Of a stretch of 10,345 nt of DNA, positions 1 to 7,472 are shown piece by piece (within the stretch, counting starts at the first letter, position 1; every line of letters begins with the position of its first letter). The translations under genes and the position numbers were made by a program. The notes beneath the pieces are model-generated. The model was given only the letters and a program-made list of their open reading frames with translations, was not told the origin of the DNA and made no database searches. The stretch covers positions 1-10,345 of the forward strand of contig JANNRW010000471.1 of assembly GCA_031401815.1 (NCBI GenBank), read 5' to 3'. The stretch comes from JANNRW01 sp031401815 (lineage in GTDB: Bacteria > Desulfobacterota > Desulfuromonadia > Geobacterales > DSM-12255).

Positions 1-368
1 ATCACGGCAAGCTGCATGCTGATAGTACTTGCGCCTCGTTTTTTAGAGCCGAACAGCTTGCCGACAGCCGCAACACCTACTGCTTTCCAGTCAACTCCGG
101 CGTGTGTGTAAAAATGACGATCTTCGGAATAGAGCAAAGCCCTTACTAAAGAAGGCGAGATATTTTTCAGTTCAGTCCATGCAAGACGACGACCATGCTT
201 GTCTATCCGTAACTCATGAAGCAGGTCGCCGTGTCGATCAAGAATAAGAGCATCGGAAAGCTGATGTGACTCTTTCACATGCTGGAAGGTGAGGAGAGGG
301 TTCGCCGCTACAGTTGCTGGCGCCAGTACAAGCAAAATGAGTAGCAGAGTTGTCTTTATAGTTGTCAC
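1..368 (-). CDS. pbpC: Penicillin-binding protein 1C, N-terminal part (cut by window edge)
   Basis: This is the start of a bifunctional peptidoglycan synthase of the PBP1C type. The 122 visible residues show a short basic start, a hydrophobic export/anchor segment (about residues 7-22), then the GT51 transglycosylase domain. Motif 1, SEDRHFYTHAG, is at 81-91 with catalytic Glu82, and motif 2, GASTISMQ, is at 112-119. The 'SDALILDRHGDLLHELR' stretch before motif 1 is characteristic of PBP1C. The rest of the transglycosylase, the transpeptidase domain and the PBP1C C-terminal domain lie outside the window. The gene follows the alpha-2-macroglobulin gene by 16 bp, as pbpC follows yfhM in E. coli, so the two are probably cotranscribed. 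The start is a choice between two in-frame GTG codons. I took 368, which gives a cleaner signal sequence and has GAGGTG upstream, though at a long spacing. GTG at 383, preceded by AGGGG at good spacing, would add five residues. Family assignment is firm; the start is not. Confidence 0.93.
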   Translation of the reverse strand, partial: MTTIKTTLLLILLVLAPATVAANPLLTFQHVKESHQLSDALILDRHGDLLHELRIDKHGRRLAWTELKNISPSLVRALLYSEDRHFYTHAGVDWKAVGVAAVGKLFGSKKRGASTISMQLAV

Positions 369-384
369 TACAAAATCAACCACC

Positions 385-3300
385 TCATTCCCCTACTCTC
401 AGCAGCTGATTCGGCGCCTCGCCGAACATTTCCGGGGCATAGAGCGCTTCCACTCTGGTTGGTGGCAGGTGGAAATCCCCTTCGTTGTTGAAACGGACGG
501 AATATTCGGCACTGAAACTCCCCTTCGGGATGTAGTCGTAGTAGGCGCGGTAGGCTTCGAAGGAACGTTCGTCATAGACCGGCCAGCTCCTTTTCTGCTC
601 TCCGGCAATCAGGATTGCTGAATCGCGTCCCATACCGGAACCGAGGATAGTAGCTCCGCCCGGAACCGGATCATTCACAGCCACCCAGGTCATGTCACTC
701 TGTGCTTCGATAGTGAGCGTTACCCTGGCCACGTCACCGCGGCTCCAGCGGTTTTTCTCCTTCTGCTCCACCGGGGTCACGGTTTTCTTGATCCGGTAAC
801 CGCTGGCAAGAGGCTGTTTGAGCGGAATGGCTGCAAGGCTCAGTACCGTAACCCACGGCTTGCCATTGCCGGAATGCCGCAACCTGAGTGGTGCCTGACT
901 GTCCGGCCAGGGAAAGGAGAGAGGTTTACCCGTCTGCACGGCGCTCCAGTCAACCGACTTCAAGGTGCCGTCCAGCTCTCCGGCAGTGACGCCATTGACA
1001 GCAGTTGCTTCAAATTTCCGGGAAAACTTGTCCAGGGCAACCACCCCCCAGGCATTTGCAATGGTCGTCTCCCAGTGCCCCTGCTGCTGCCGGGCGAGGG
1101 CACCCTTCACCAGTCGTGGAATATCGTCGCGCCAGGAAGTATCGTCCAAAAATGTCATCAATGTACGAATGGCATTGGTATCGGTTGACACCATCAGCCA
1201 CCAGAGCCTATCTGACTGCTCAGTGGAGAAATTCATGGTCGTCCCCTGGAAGTTAAGCCGCGAGCGGATGATCTGGCCTGCCTCCTTGAGCAGTCTCGCC
1301 CGGTCAGGCAGGTCATTTACTCGCTGCAGGATATTGAGCCAGTCAATGACTGCCGAGGTTGGCCAGAAATTGGGTTCGATAGCAATGCTGGAGAGAAGCT
1401 TCGCCGTTGCCCCCTTCCGCCGCGAGAGCGCCTCTATGGCAGCCAGTTTCTGAATTGAGAGATCCGCCGTGCGCAGAGATGATTCGCGGCGGATCTTCCC
1501 TTCGATAAAGGCTGTCAGGCCGCTTTCCATCTGTTCGATCAAGCTGTCCGGCAGCTTTCGCTCTGCTTCATGGCTGATGGCCAGCAAGTAGGCAGTGAGC
1601 ATGGGACTCCCTTCCAGCCAGGTGGAGGGGAAATATTTGACCAGACCACTCCCGTCCAGATAAGCGGGGAGAGTCATCACGATCTGCTGCCAGAGAACGT
1701 CATCCTTGAGGCTGATGGCCTGGGAGACCCGTTGTTCCATGCATGTGTAGGGGTAGGCGCGCATGAAGTGACTGACCCCGCCCAGACCCTCTGTCAGGCT
1801 GGCGCGGAGCTGCACGTTGACCCCGCCGCGCCCCTTGATTGCATCGGCGGGCTGTTTGATATCCAGATCAAACGCGCCGTCCAACTGTGTAACAGTTGCC
1901 TGATAGACCTGTACCGGCACCGGCGCAAGCACCCTTTGACTTACCTTGATCCGGTCACTGGCCGAGCCATTTTCTTCCTGTGCCTGCGCCTCCCAGATGA
2001 CCGTATCGATACCAGCCGGAACCTCCGCCTGCCAGGAAACCTCCTGCGCTTCACCCGGTGCCAGTTTGAGACTGATCGGAGTGAAACCTGCATCAGCTGC
2101 CCAGGACGGTTTGGCAATTACTGCGAGGGACATGAGCCGGCTTGAGGCATTGCGCACGGTAAAACGGGCGGTGAAGCGATCTCCGTGCCGCACCAGTGGC
2201 GGCAGGCCGGAGAGCATCATGAGATCCTGGGTGGTGCGGATAGTAGTCCTACCGGTGCCGAACAGACCAGTCCCAGCGCTAGCTACAGCTGCCACGGTGA
2301 AGCTCGTGAGCGAATCATTGAGAGGTATTTCCACTGTTGCTTCGCCATTGGCATCAAGCTTGATACGCCCCTTCCAGAGCAGCAGCGTATCAAACAGTTC
2401 CCTGGCCGAGCGCATGCCGCCGCCACCACCGACCGGCAGCGCCTTCAGGCCGAAATGGCGACGTCCCACCACCTGACTCTGGGCGGTTGATGTCTTCACT
2501 TCATACCCCCGCCGCCCCATCATGGCGTCCAGGAGCTTCCAGCTGTTATTCGGCATCAGCTCCAGCAGCCCTTCATCCACTGCTGCAACTGCAACTTCCG
2601 CCCCCTTGGGGAGTTTCCCGCCATCGGCTCTGCTCGCCCTGATTCTGATCTTCGCCTTGCCTCGCACAGGGTAACTGTCGCTGTCTGCCGAGACGACAAC
2701 TTTAAGCTCATGGGCCTTTCTCCCCACTTTTATTTCGCTGATTCCCAGACGGTAGGAGGGCTTGCCGGGGTCGAACAGCGCTGTCGGTTTTGTTCCTGCC
2801 ACCCTTCCCCGCACAACCAGGGCAGAGACAAAGACATTTGGGGCGTAATTCCCCTTGACCGGGACAGAGATCACCGGCTCCTTGCCGTTGATCATTTTCA
2901 CAAAACCATCTATGACCCCCTCGCGCTCCAGAGTCACCAGTACGGTTGCCGTCCGAAACGGAGAGCGCACCTGGAACGTGGCGACATCGCCGGGATCATA
3001 TGTTTTCTTGTCAGGGAGCAGGTCAATCCGATCACTGTCGCCTGCTTCGAACCACCACTCTCCCTTGCCAGCGACCCAGACATCCTTGTTAGCTGCAGAG
3101 CTGTTGCCGTCGCTGTCAATGACGGTTGCCTGCAATATGATATTGCCCGAAACCGGCGTCTTAGCTGTGCAGTGGAGATACCCCTTCTCATCGGTAACAC
3201 CGGCACAGATCTCGCCGCCGGACTTGATCTCTGTTACATGCTCGTAGGCATAGAAGCCCCCTACCAACCGCTTTCGGTGAGAAAAATGCTGCCGTGTGAA

Positions 3301-6243
3301 CAGCCCGACATTGACCTTCGCACCGCTTACCGGAGCACCTTTAACATCCAGAACCACGCACTTGAATTTCAAGTCATCAGCAGACACTGACCAGGAATCG
3401 GGCTTGATCCCCACTAGCAGCCGGGATGACCAGAGCGGCACACTCCCGGACACTGTCTGGATTTCACCGTTGGGATCACGGAATTCCATCTCTGTGCCAA
3501 GTGTGTGAGGGGCAGTAATTTTAGGCAGTTTATCGATTGTTGTACGCAGGGCGCCGCTTTTATCCAGTACAAGCTCATGGCTGCGATAGGCTGGCTGCTT
3601 TGCAGGCGCGTCCTGACCCGGAGCAGCTTCATCTTCATCATAAGAGCGGTGCGCCGCATCCTCTCTCACAACCCCTGGGGCAACCATGCCGTTGGCAAAG
3701 GTAAAATCCTCGTAGTCGTCAAAATGCACCGCCCGTGTTTTCACCTGAGTTCGCAGCTTCACCTTTGCTCCACCGGCACCTCCACCCGCAAGGTGCGAGA
3801 GGTAGAGATCAAGCTGCACTTCAGAGGCATTTATGGCCGGTTCCTTGGGCGGCTCAATCACCCCTTTCATAAGCGGCACGCGAAACTCTTCAACCCGGAA
3901 AAAACCTGAATGCCATCCGTCTATGCTAACGTTGTCGTTTCCTCTCGCAATGCGGCGACGAGATGCCCTGCTTTTCGGCGTTGTTGTCACCTCTTTTGCC
4001 AGATGCACGTCGTAAAAACCCAGAGCTGCACCTTTCGGCAGAGTCAGCGTTGTCTCTGCCGTGTTGTCCGCTTGCCATTTCAAGGGTAACTGATAGCGCT
4101 GGTCGCTGCCGCGGTGGACGATCACCACCTCGGTTGGCAGATCGGTCACTGCTCGCAGCTCAAAACCTTTCATGGCATGATTACGCATGAAGTGCTTCAT
4201 CTGTACTGTCTCCCCGGCTCTTACCAGAGTGCGGTCAAAAACGGTGTGGGCAATCGTCTGCTCCCGGAATTCATCACTTGGGAGATTGAAGCGCCAGCTC
4301 TCGATACCGCGATCCCAGCTGGTATGGACGAAAGTAAGATCGTCCTTCTTCCTGGCAAAGACGAACAGTCCATGGGAAAGACCACTCAGCATCGGCTCGC
4401 TGTTGTCCGAGAAATAATCATCTTCCCGGTTGCTCTCCGGTGCTTCTTTACAATAGGGGAGATCGCGGGGAAACTTCTTTTTCACCCTGGCGATTCCTTC
4501 GGCATCGGTTTTCCCTGACCAATGGAGTGTACCTTCGCAGTCACGGATATTCACATCTGCGTCAGCCACTGGCAAACCCTTGTCCAGAGTGGTTACCCAG
4601 ACGAGAGAGGATTCCCTCCCCTTCTTGAAGTGGGCAGCCATGTTCGTCACCAGCGCAGATGATGAGACAAACATGGATTGATGTTTATCCAGAAGAGCAG
4701 CACCTAGTAGCGGACTCTCCAGCTCGACAATATGCAGACCCGGTTTATGCAGCGGGATACCGACGACTTCAAAGGCTTTTTCCCCATTGGGCTTGGGAAT
4801 AACGAATTCGGCAGCGCCCACACCGGTGAGCAGCGGTTTTATCCGGCGAGCAGCTCGAACCTTGCGGAGCCACTCAATGATGTTCACTTCCTTATCCAGT
4901 GGGAGGAGCCGCTGTTTACCTTTGATGGTTGTTGCCTGCTCTTCAGTTTTTTGTCCGGAACCGGCAAGCCAGGAGGTGAGCTTCTTACCCGCTTCCCTTG
5001 CTTTGGCAACTAGGGAATCCTTCTTTTCTACAGCTGGCGCTGGTATGGCGGGATTCGACTCGGTCGGGGTGATCTGTCGCGCTTTCAACCGGGGCTCAAC
5101 ATTTCGGAGCGTCACCGGCAGGGCTGCGTCGCTGCTCAGTTCGATGATGCCAAAGGGGGCGGCAAACTTGGCAATGGGGGGGATGGTATCGGTGTATACC
5201 TGAAGAGGAAATTTGTCCAGATTGGCGGGGCTCCTCCCTGCGTCGTCGCTGAACCCTTGTGGAACTTCGATAACAAAGGTCGTTTTTTCAGGGAAGGGAC
5301 CTTTGAAGCTGATGGCATGCAGACTCCCCGAGGTCGCGGCTGCTTCTCCCCCCTCCTCGTCACTTTGCGTCAAATCAGGTTTGTAGACTTTCTTGCCCGC
5401 TTTAAGCACTATTTTCCCGGCCTGTTCCATTGGAACTGGGGCTGAGAAACCTAGTCGCATGGGGAGCAACGGCACACAGGCGGCATTGGCATTAACCCGG
5501 TCGCAGCGAAAATCGACCATGAACTCGTCACGCACAGTGAAGTTGAAAATCTGCTCGGCAGCAGTCTTGACGCCGGAAGCTGAAGCGATGCCCGCGCCCC
5601 AGATCAATTTGACCTCAGCTTTGCTCGGAAAGCTCTGACGGCTACGGATCAGAAGTGTCCTGTTGTTGTCGGCACGCCCCCTGGCCTTTAACAGCTCCGC
5701 CCGGACAGCGCCGGTGACGATCTCGATACCGACCGGCTCCGCAATCCCGGCAATGCTGAAACGAACGTTGGCCAGTACGGAAGCCTCATCAGCTTCGCCA
5801 TCAAGGGTAAGTAGAAAAACCTGCTGCTCGTCAATTTTATCGTTATTGCGAGGCCGAAGGCTGATAACTCCCGGCCCTCCGGTGGAGAAAGTAAAGATCC
5901 GCTCACCGCTGACAGCGCTCCCGGCAAGCGAACTTAGCCCCTCCTGTAGCGCAAATGTACAGGCAACACCAGCCGGAAGGTCACGGTCGAAATCGTAGAC
6001 CCAGTTTTTCATATCAGCCCAGCGGCCAGCCCCTTTTTCCGGACAGGCAATAACAAAAGGGCTATCCGTTCGCGGGTCGCCAAAAGTGGTCATCGGCCCT
6101 GAAAAGCGGGCAGTCACCTGACGAACCCCCTTAACAACACCCTGTGGCGAAAACAATTCAACCCGGACTCCTTCGTCCGCATAACAGAGGAATGCTGACG
6201 AAAGCATAATTTGGGCAAGAAAAATAATTGCAAGTCGAATCAC
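385..6243 (-). CDS. yfhM: Bacterial alpha-2-macroglobulin (YfhM/ECAM type), periplasmic protease trap
   Basis: This 1952-residue protein is a bacterial alpha-2-macroglobulin. Such proteins are cleaved by an attacking protease, change shape, and bind it covalently through an internal thioester. A signal peptide spans about residues 1-22, with likely cleavage after CYA. Macroglobulin-like domains follow. FDRTLVRAGETV (669-680) marks the MG2-like domain. A glycine-rich stretch near 1270-1280 is a candidate bait region. The conserved A2M domain begins around LLLWKGR (Trp1290). The thioester motif CMEQ is at 1501-1504 and opens the helical thioester domain. The C-terminal domain ends with the typical ATRVEALYAPEMFG-like segment. 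The protein is longer than E. coli YfhM (about 1650), partly through a Lys/Ala-rich linker near 395-445. E. coli YfhM is a lipoprotein, but here Cys20 is preceded by AFL, which is a poor lipobox. The start is GTG at 6243: an in-frame TAA lies directly upstream and AGGAGG sits 6 nt before it. It is paired with pbpC, as usual for thioester-containing members. Confidence 0.95.
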   Translation of the reverse strand: MIRLAIIFLAQIMLSSAFLCYADEGVRVELFSPQGVVKGVRQVTARFSGPMTTFGDPRTDSPFVIACPEKGAGRWADMKNWVYDFDRDLPAGVACTFALQEGLSSLAGSAVSGERIFTFSTGGPGVISLRPRNNDKIDEQQVFLLTLDGEADEASVLANVRFSIAGIAEPVGIEIVTGAVRAELLKARGRADNNRTLLIRSRQSFPSKAEVKLIWGAGIASASGVKTAAEQIFNFTVRDEFMVDFRCDRVNANAACVPLLPMRLGFSAPVPMEQAGKIVLKAGKKVYKPDLTQSDEEGGEAAATSGSLHAISFKGPFPEKTTFVIEVPQGFSDDAGRSPANLDKFPLQVYTDTIPPIAKFAAPFGIIELSSDAALPVTLRNVEPRLKARQITPTESNPAIPAPAVEKKDSLVAKAREAGKKLTSWLAGSGQKTEEQATTIKGKQRLLPLDKEVNIIEWLRKVRAARRIKPLLTGVGAAEFVIPKPNGEKAFEVVGIPLHKPGLHIVELESPLLGAALLDKHQSMFVSSSALVTNMAAHFKKGRESSLVWVTTLDKGLPVADADVNIRDCEGTLHWSGKTDAEGIARVKKKFPRDLPYCKEAPESNREDDYFSDNSEPMLSGLSHGLFVFARKKDDLTFVHTSWDRGIESWRFNLPSDEFREQTIAHTVFDRTLVRAGETVQMKHFMRNHAMKGFELRAVTDLPTEVVIVHRGSDQRYQLPLKWQADNTAETTLTLPKGAALGFYDVHLAKEVTTTPKSRASRRRIARGNDNVSIDGWHSGFFRVEEFRVPLMKGVIEPPKEPAINASEVQLDLYLSHLAGGGAGGAKVKLRTQVKTRAVHFDDYEDFTFANGMVAPGVVREDAAHRSYDEDEAAPGQDAPAKQPAYRSHELVLDKSGALRTTIDKLPKITAPHTLGTEMEFRDPNGEIQTVSGSVPLWSSRLLVGIKPDSWSVSADDLKFKCVVLDVKGAPVSGAKVNVGLFTRQHFSHRKRLVGGFYAYEHVTEIKSGGEICAGVTDEKGYLHCTAKTPVSGNIILQATVIDSDGNSSAANKDVWVAGKGEWWFEAGDSDRIDLLPDKKTYDPGDVATFQVRSPFRTATVLVTLEREGVIDGFVKMINGKEPVISVPVKGNYAPNVFVSALVVRGRVAGTKPTALFDPGKPSYRLGISEIKVGRKAHELKVVVSADSDSYPVRGKAKIRIRASRADGGKLPKGAEVAVAAVDEGLLELMPNNSWKLLDAMMGRRGYEVKTSTAQSQVVGRRHFGLKALPVGGGGGMRSARELFDTLLLWKGRIKLDANGEATVEIPLNDSLTSFTVAAVASAGTGLFGTGRTTIRTTQDLMMLSGLPPLVRHGDRFTARFTVRNASSRLMSLAVIAKPSWAADAGFTPISLKLAPGEAQEVSWQAEVPAGIDTVIWEAQAQEENGSASDRIKVSQRVLAPVPVQVYQATVTQLDGAFDLDIKQPADAIKGRGGVNVQLRASLTEGLGGVSHFMRAYPYTCMEQRVSQAISLKDDVLWQQIVMTLPAYLDGSGLVKYFPSTWLEGSPMLTAYLLAISHEAERKLPDSLIEQMESGLTAFIEGKIRRESSLRTADLSIQKLAAIEALSRRKGATAKLLSSIAIEPNFWPTSAVIDWLNILQRVNDLPDRARLLKEAGQIIRSRLNFQGTTMNFSTEQSDRLWWLMVSTDTNAIRTLMTFLDDTSWRDDIPRLVKGALARQQQGHWETTIANAWGVVALDKFSRKFEATAVNGVTAGELDGTLKSVDWSAVQTGKPLSFPWPDSQAPLRLRHSGNGKPWVTVLSLAAIPLKQPLASGYRIKKTVTPVEQKEKNRWSRGDVARVTLTIEAQSDMTWVAVNDPVPGGATILGSGMGRDSAILIAGEQKRSWPVYDERSFEAYRAYYDYIPKGSFSAEYSVRFNNEGDFHLPPTRVEALYAPEMFGEAPNQLLRVGE

Positions 6244-6249
6244 TTAACC

Positions 6250-6255
6250 CCTCCT
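6250..6255 (-). promoter_or_regulatory. Ribosome binding site fixing the GTG start of the alpha-2-macroglobulin
   Basis: Read on the minus strand this is a perfect AGGAGG, 6 nt before the GTG at 6243-6241. An in-frame TAA immediately before the GTG rules out any longer start in this frame, so the non-ATG start is well supported. Confidence 0.85.
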
Positions 6256-6317
6256 GTCATTATTTCATTCTATGAAACTCCTCTATGGCAGACTTTTTCC
6301 CTAAACAATCAGCCCGG

Positions 6318-7424
6318 CTACTTCTCCGACATCACCTCGGCCAACTCTGCATTCCATGCGCCGATCAGCACCCGGAGTTTTCTGTTTTCCTTGTCGTACC
6401 TGTCATGCAGACGCTCGTAATAGTCGCCTATCTCACGGGAGCGTTCCACCTCTTTCAGCGATCCTGCCGGTTGCATTCTGGAGCGTTTTCGATCCAGATC
6501 CTCAGTTTTCCGGGAAACCTTGCCAGTTTCGCCCTCAAGCATATGTATGGCCTTTCGGTACGCCGCTATCATGGTCTCGCTACTCTGCCGGACAGATTGT
6601 CCGTTCACTGCTGCCAGATCCCGCAGGATTTCGTACTTGCTCCGCTTAAGGGAGAGCCATTCGATTTCTCCAAGCCCCCTTTCTGCAAGGACAGCATAAT
6701 GTTTAAGGATATCCTCATCAACCGGAGAGAGTGCCAAAAGCTCGTTCTGAACTATCCGCATCTCCGTCATCAACCTCTCTGCTTGCCGTTCATAATCAAC
6801 TTGTGGAAGTGTCGACCTTTCCACAGTCCGCTTTTCTATACGTGTACGACGGTTCTCCAGATCGAAATATCGTTCCCGAAGTTTTTTTTGCCGATCAAGA
6901 ATCCTGGCCAGACGTTTTTGCTCTCCCTTACAATGTTTGACCAATTTTTCAAGAGTGAGTGCAAGGTCATCCTGCGTCTTCAGCATCCGGTCGTAGCCTG
7001 CTTTTCCTGCCCTGCCCCCTTGGCCGGAACCGGTCGATAGCAGCTCCAGATACTCTTCGAGATTCCAGATTTCATCCGAAAGCCAATCGGTATAAGAGTA
7101 ATACCAGGCACGGAAACTGATGAAATCCTTTTCCCTTTGGGGTGATTCGAGCAGAGTAATGGCCTCCAGCTCTTTTCCGGTCTCCTTGAGTTCCTCATCT
7201 GCACTGAGAAGAGATGCTCTTAACTCCTCGATCATCCTGATAATCGAGCGCTTTTCCCTTTCCCGGCGCTTATCATTGTCAGAAGTTTCTCCAGACCGGT
7301 AACTTTCAGCCTGTCGTGAACGGGAAGCAGAGTGCTCTCCCGCAAAGCTGGCAACAGGGTAAAGTAGGAGAGTAAACAGGACAGGCATCACAAAGCGATC
7401 AAGCAGCAGAGAGAGTCTGTTCAT
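6318..7424 (-). CDS. Exported coiled-coil protein of unknown function
   Basis: I do not recognise this 368-residue protein. It begins with a basic n-region and a long hydrophobic stretch (about 11-24), then SFA|GE around residue 28, a good signal peptidase I site, so it is probably periplasmic. The mature part is highly charged, rich in Glu, Arg, Lys and Leu, and looks almost entirely helical. Heptad-like stretches lie at about 52-92, 145-230 and 295-360, suggesting coiled coils. An aromatic patch with WYYSYTDW falls at 107-114 and a Gly/Ser hinge at 131-139. There is a single cysteine (Cys165) and no CXXCH or enzymatic motif. The ATG at 7424 is preceded by AGGGGA about 5 nt upstream. It lies 48 bp after the diguanylate cyclase gene and 74 bp before the alpha-2-macroglobulin gene on the same strand, so it is probably in one operon with them. 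Its place before the macroglobulin/pbpC pair suggests an envelope role, which is inference only. The start, export signal and coding status are well supported; function is unknown. Confidence 0.85.
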   Translation of the reverse strand: MNRLSLLLDRFVMPVLFTLLLYPVASFAGEHSASRSRQAESYRSGETSDNDKRREREKRSIIRMIEELRASLLSADEELKETGKELEAITLLESPQREKDFISFRAWYYSYTDWLSDEIWNLEEYLELLSTGSGQGGRAGKAGYDRMLKTQDDLALTLEKLVKHCKGEQKRLARILDRQKKLRERYFDLENRRTRIEKRTVERSTLPQVDYERQAERLMTEMRIVQNELLALSPVDEDILKHYAVLAERGLGEIEWLSLKRSKYEILRDLAAVNGQSVRQSSETMIAAYRKAIHMLEGETGKVSRKTEDLDRKRSRMQPAGSLKEVERSREIGDYYERLHDRYDKENRKLRVLIGAWNAELAEVMSEK

Positions 7425-7472
7425 TGGTTCCCCTGAAAAAAGATATGATCGGTTGTATCGGATATGAGTGAC

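Noticed and set aside
289..621. 110-residue plus-strand frame spanning the macroglobulin/pbpC junction
   Set aside because: Both minus-strand genes are conserved families here; the frame crosses their boundary and resembles no protein.
1570..2145. 191-residue open frame on the plus strand
   Set aside because: It is antisense to the thioester domain of the macroglobulin, which is clearly coding, and shows no motif of its own.
2710..3390. 226-residue open frame on the plus strand
   Set aside because: It lies wholly antisense to the conserved macroglobulin gene, has no recognisable domain, and has the irregular composition expected of a shadow frame.
6285..7040. 251-residue open frame on the plus strand
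   Set aside because: It is antisense to the coiled-coil gene. The opposite strand has a signal peptide, a good ribosome binding site and regular heptad composition, while this frame has none of these.
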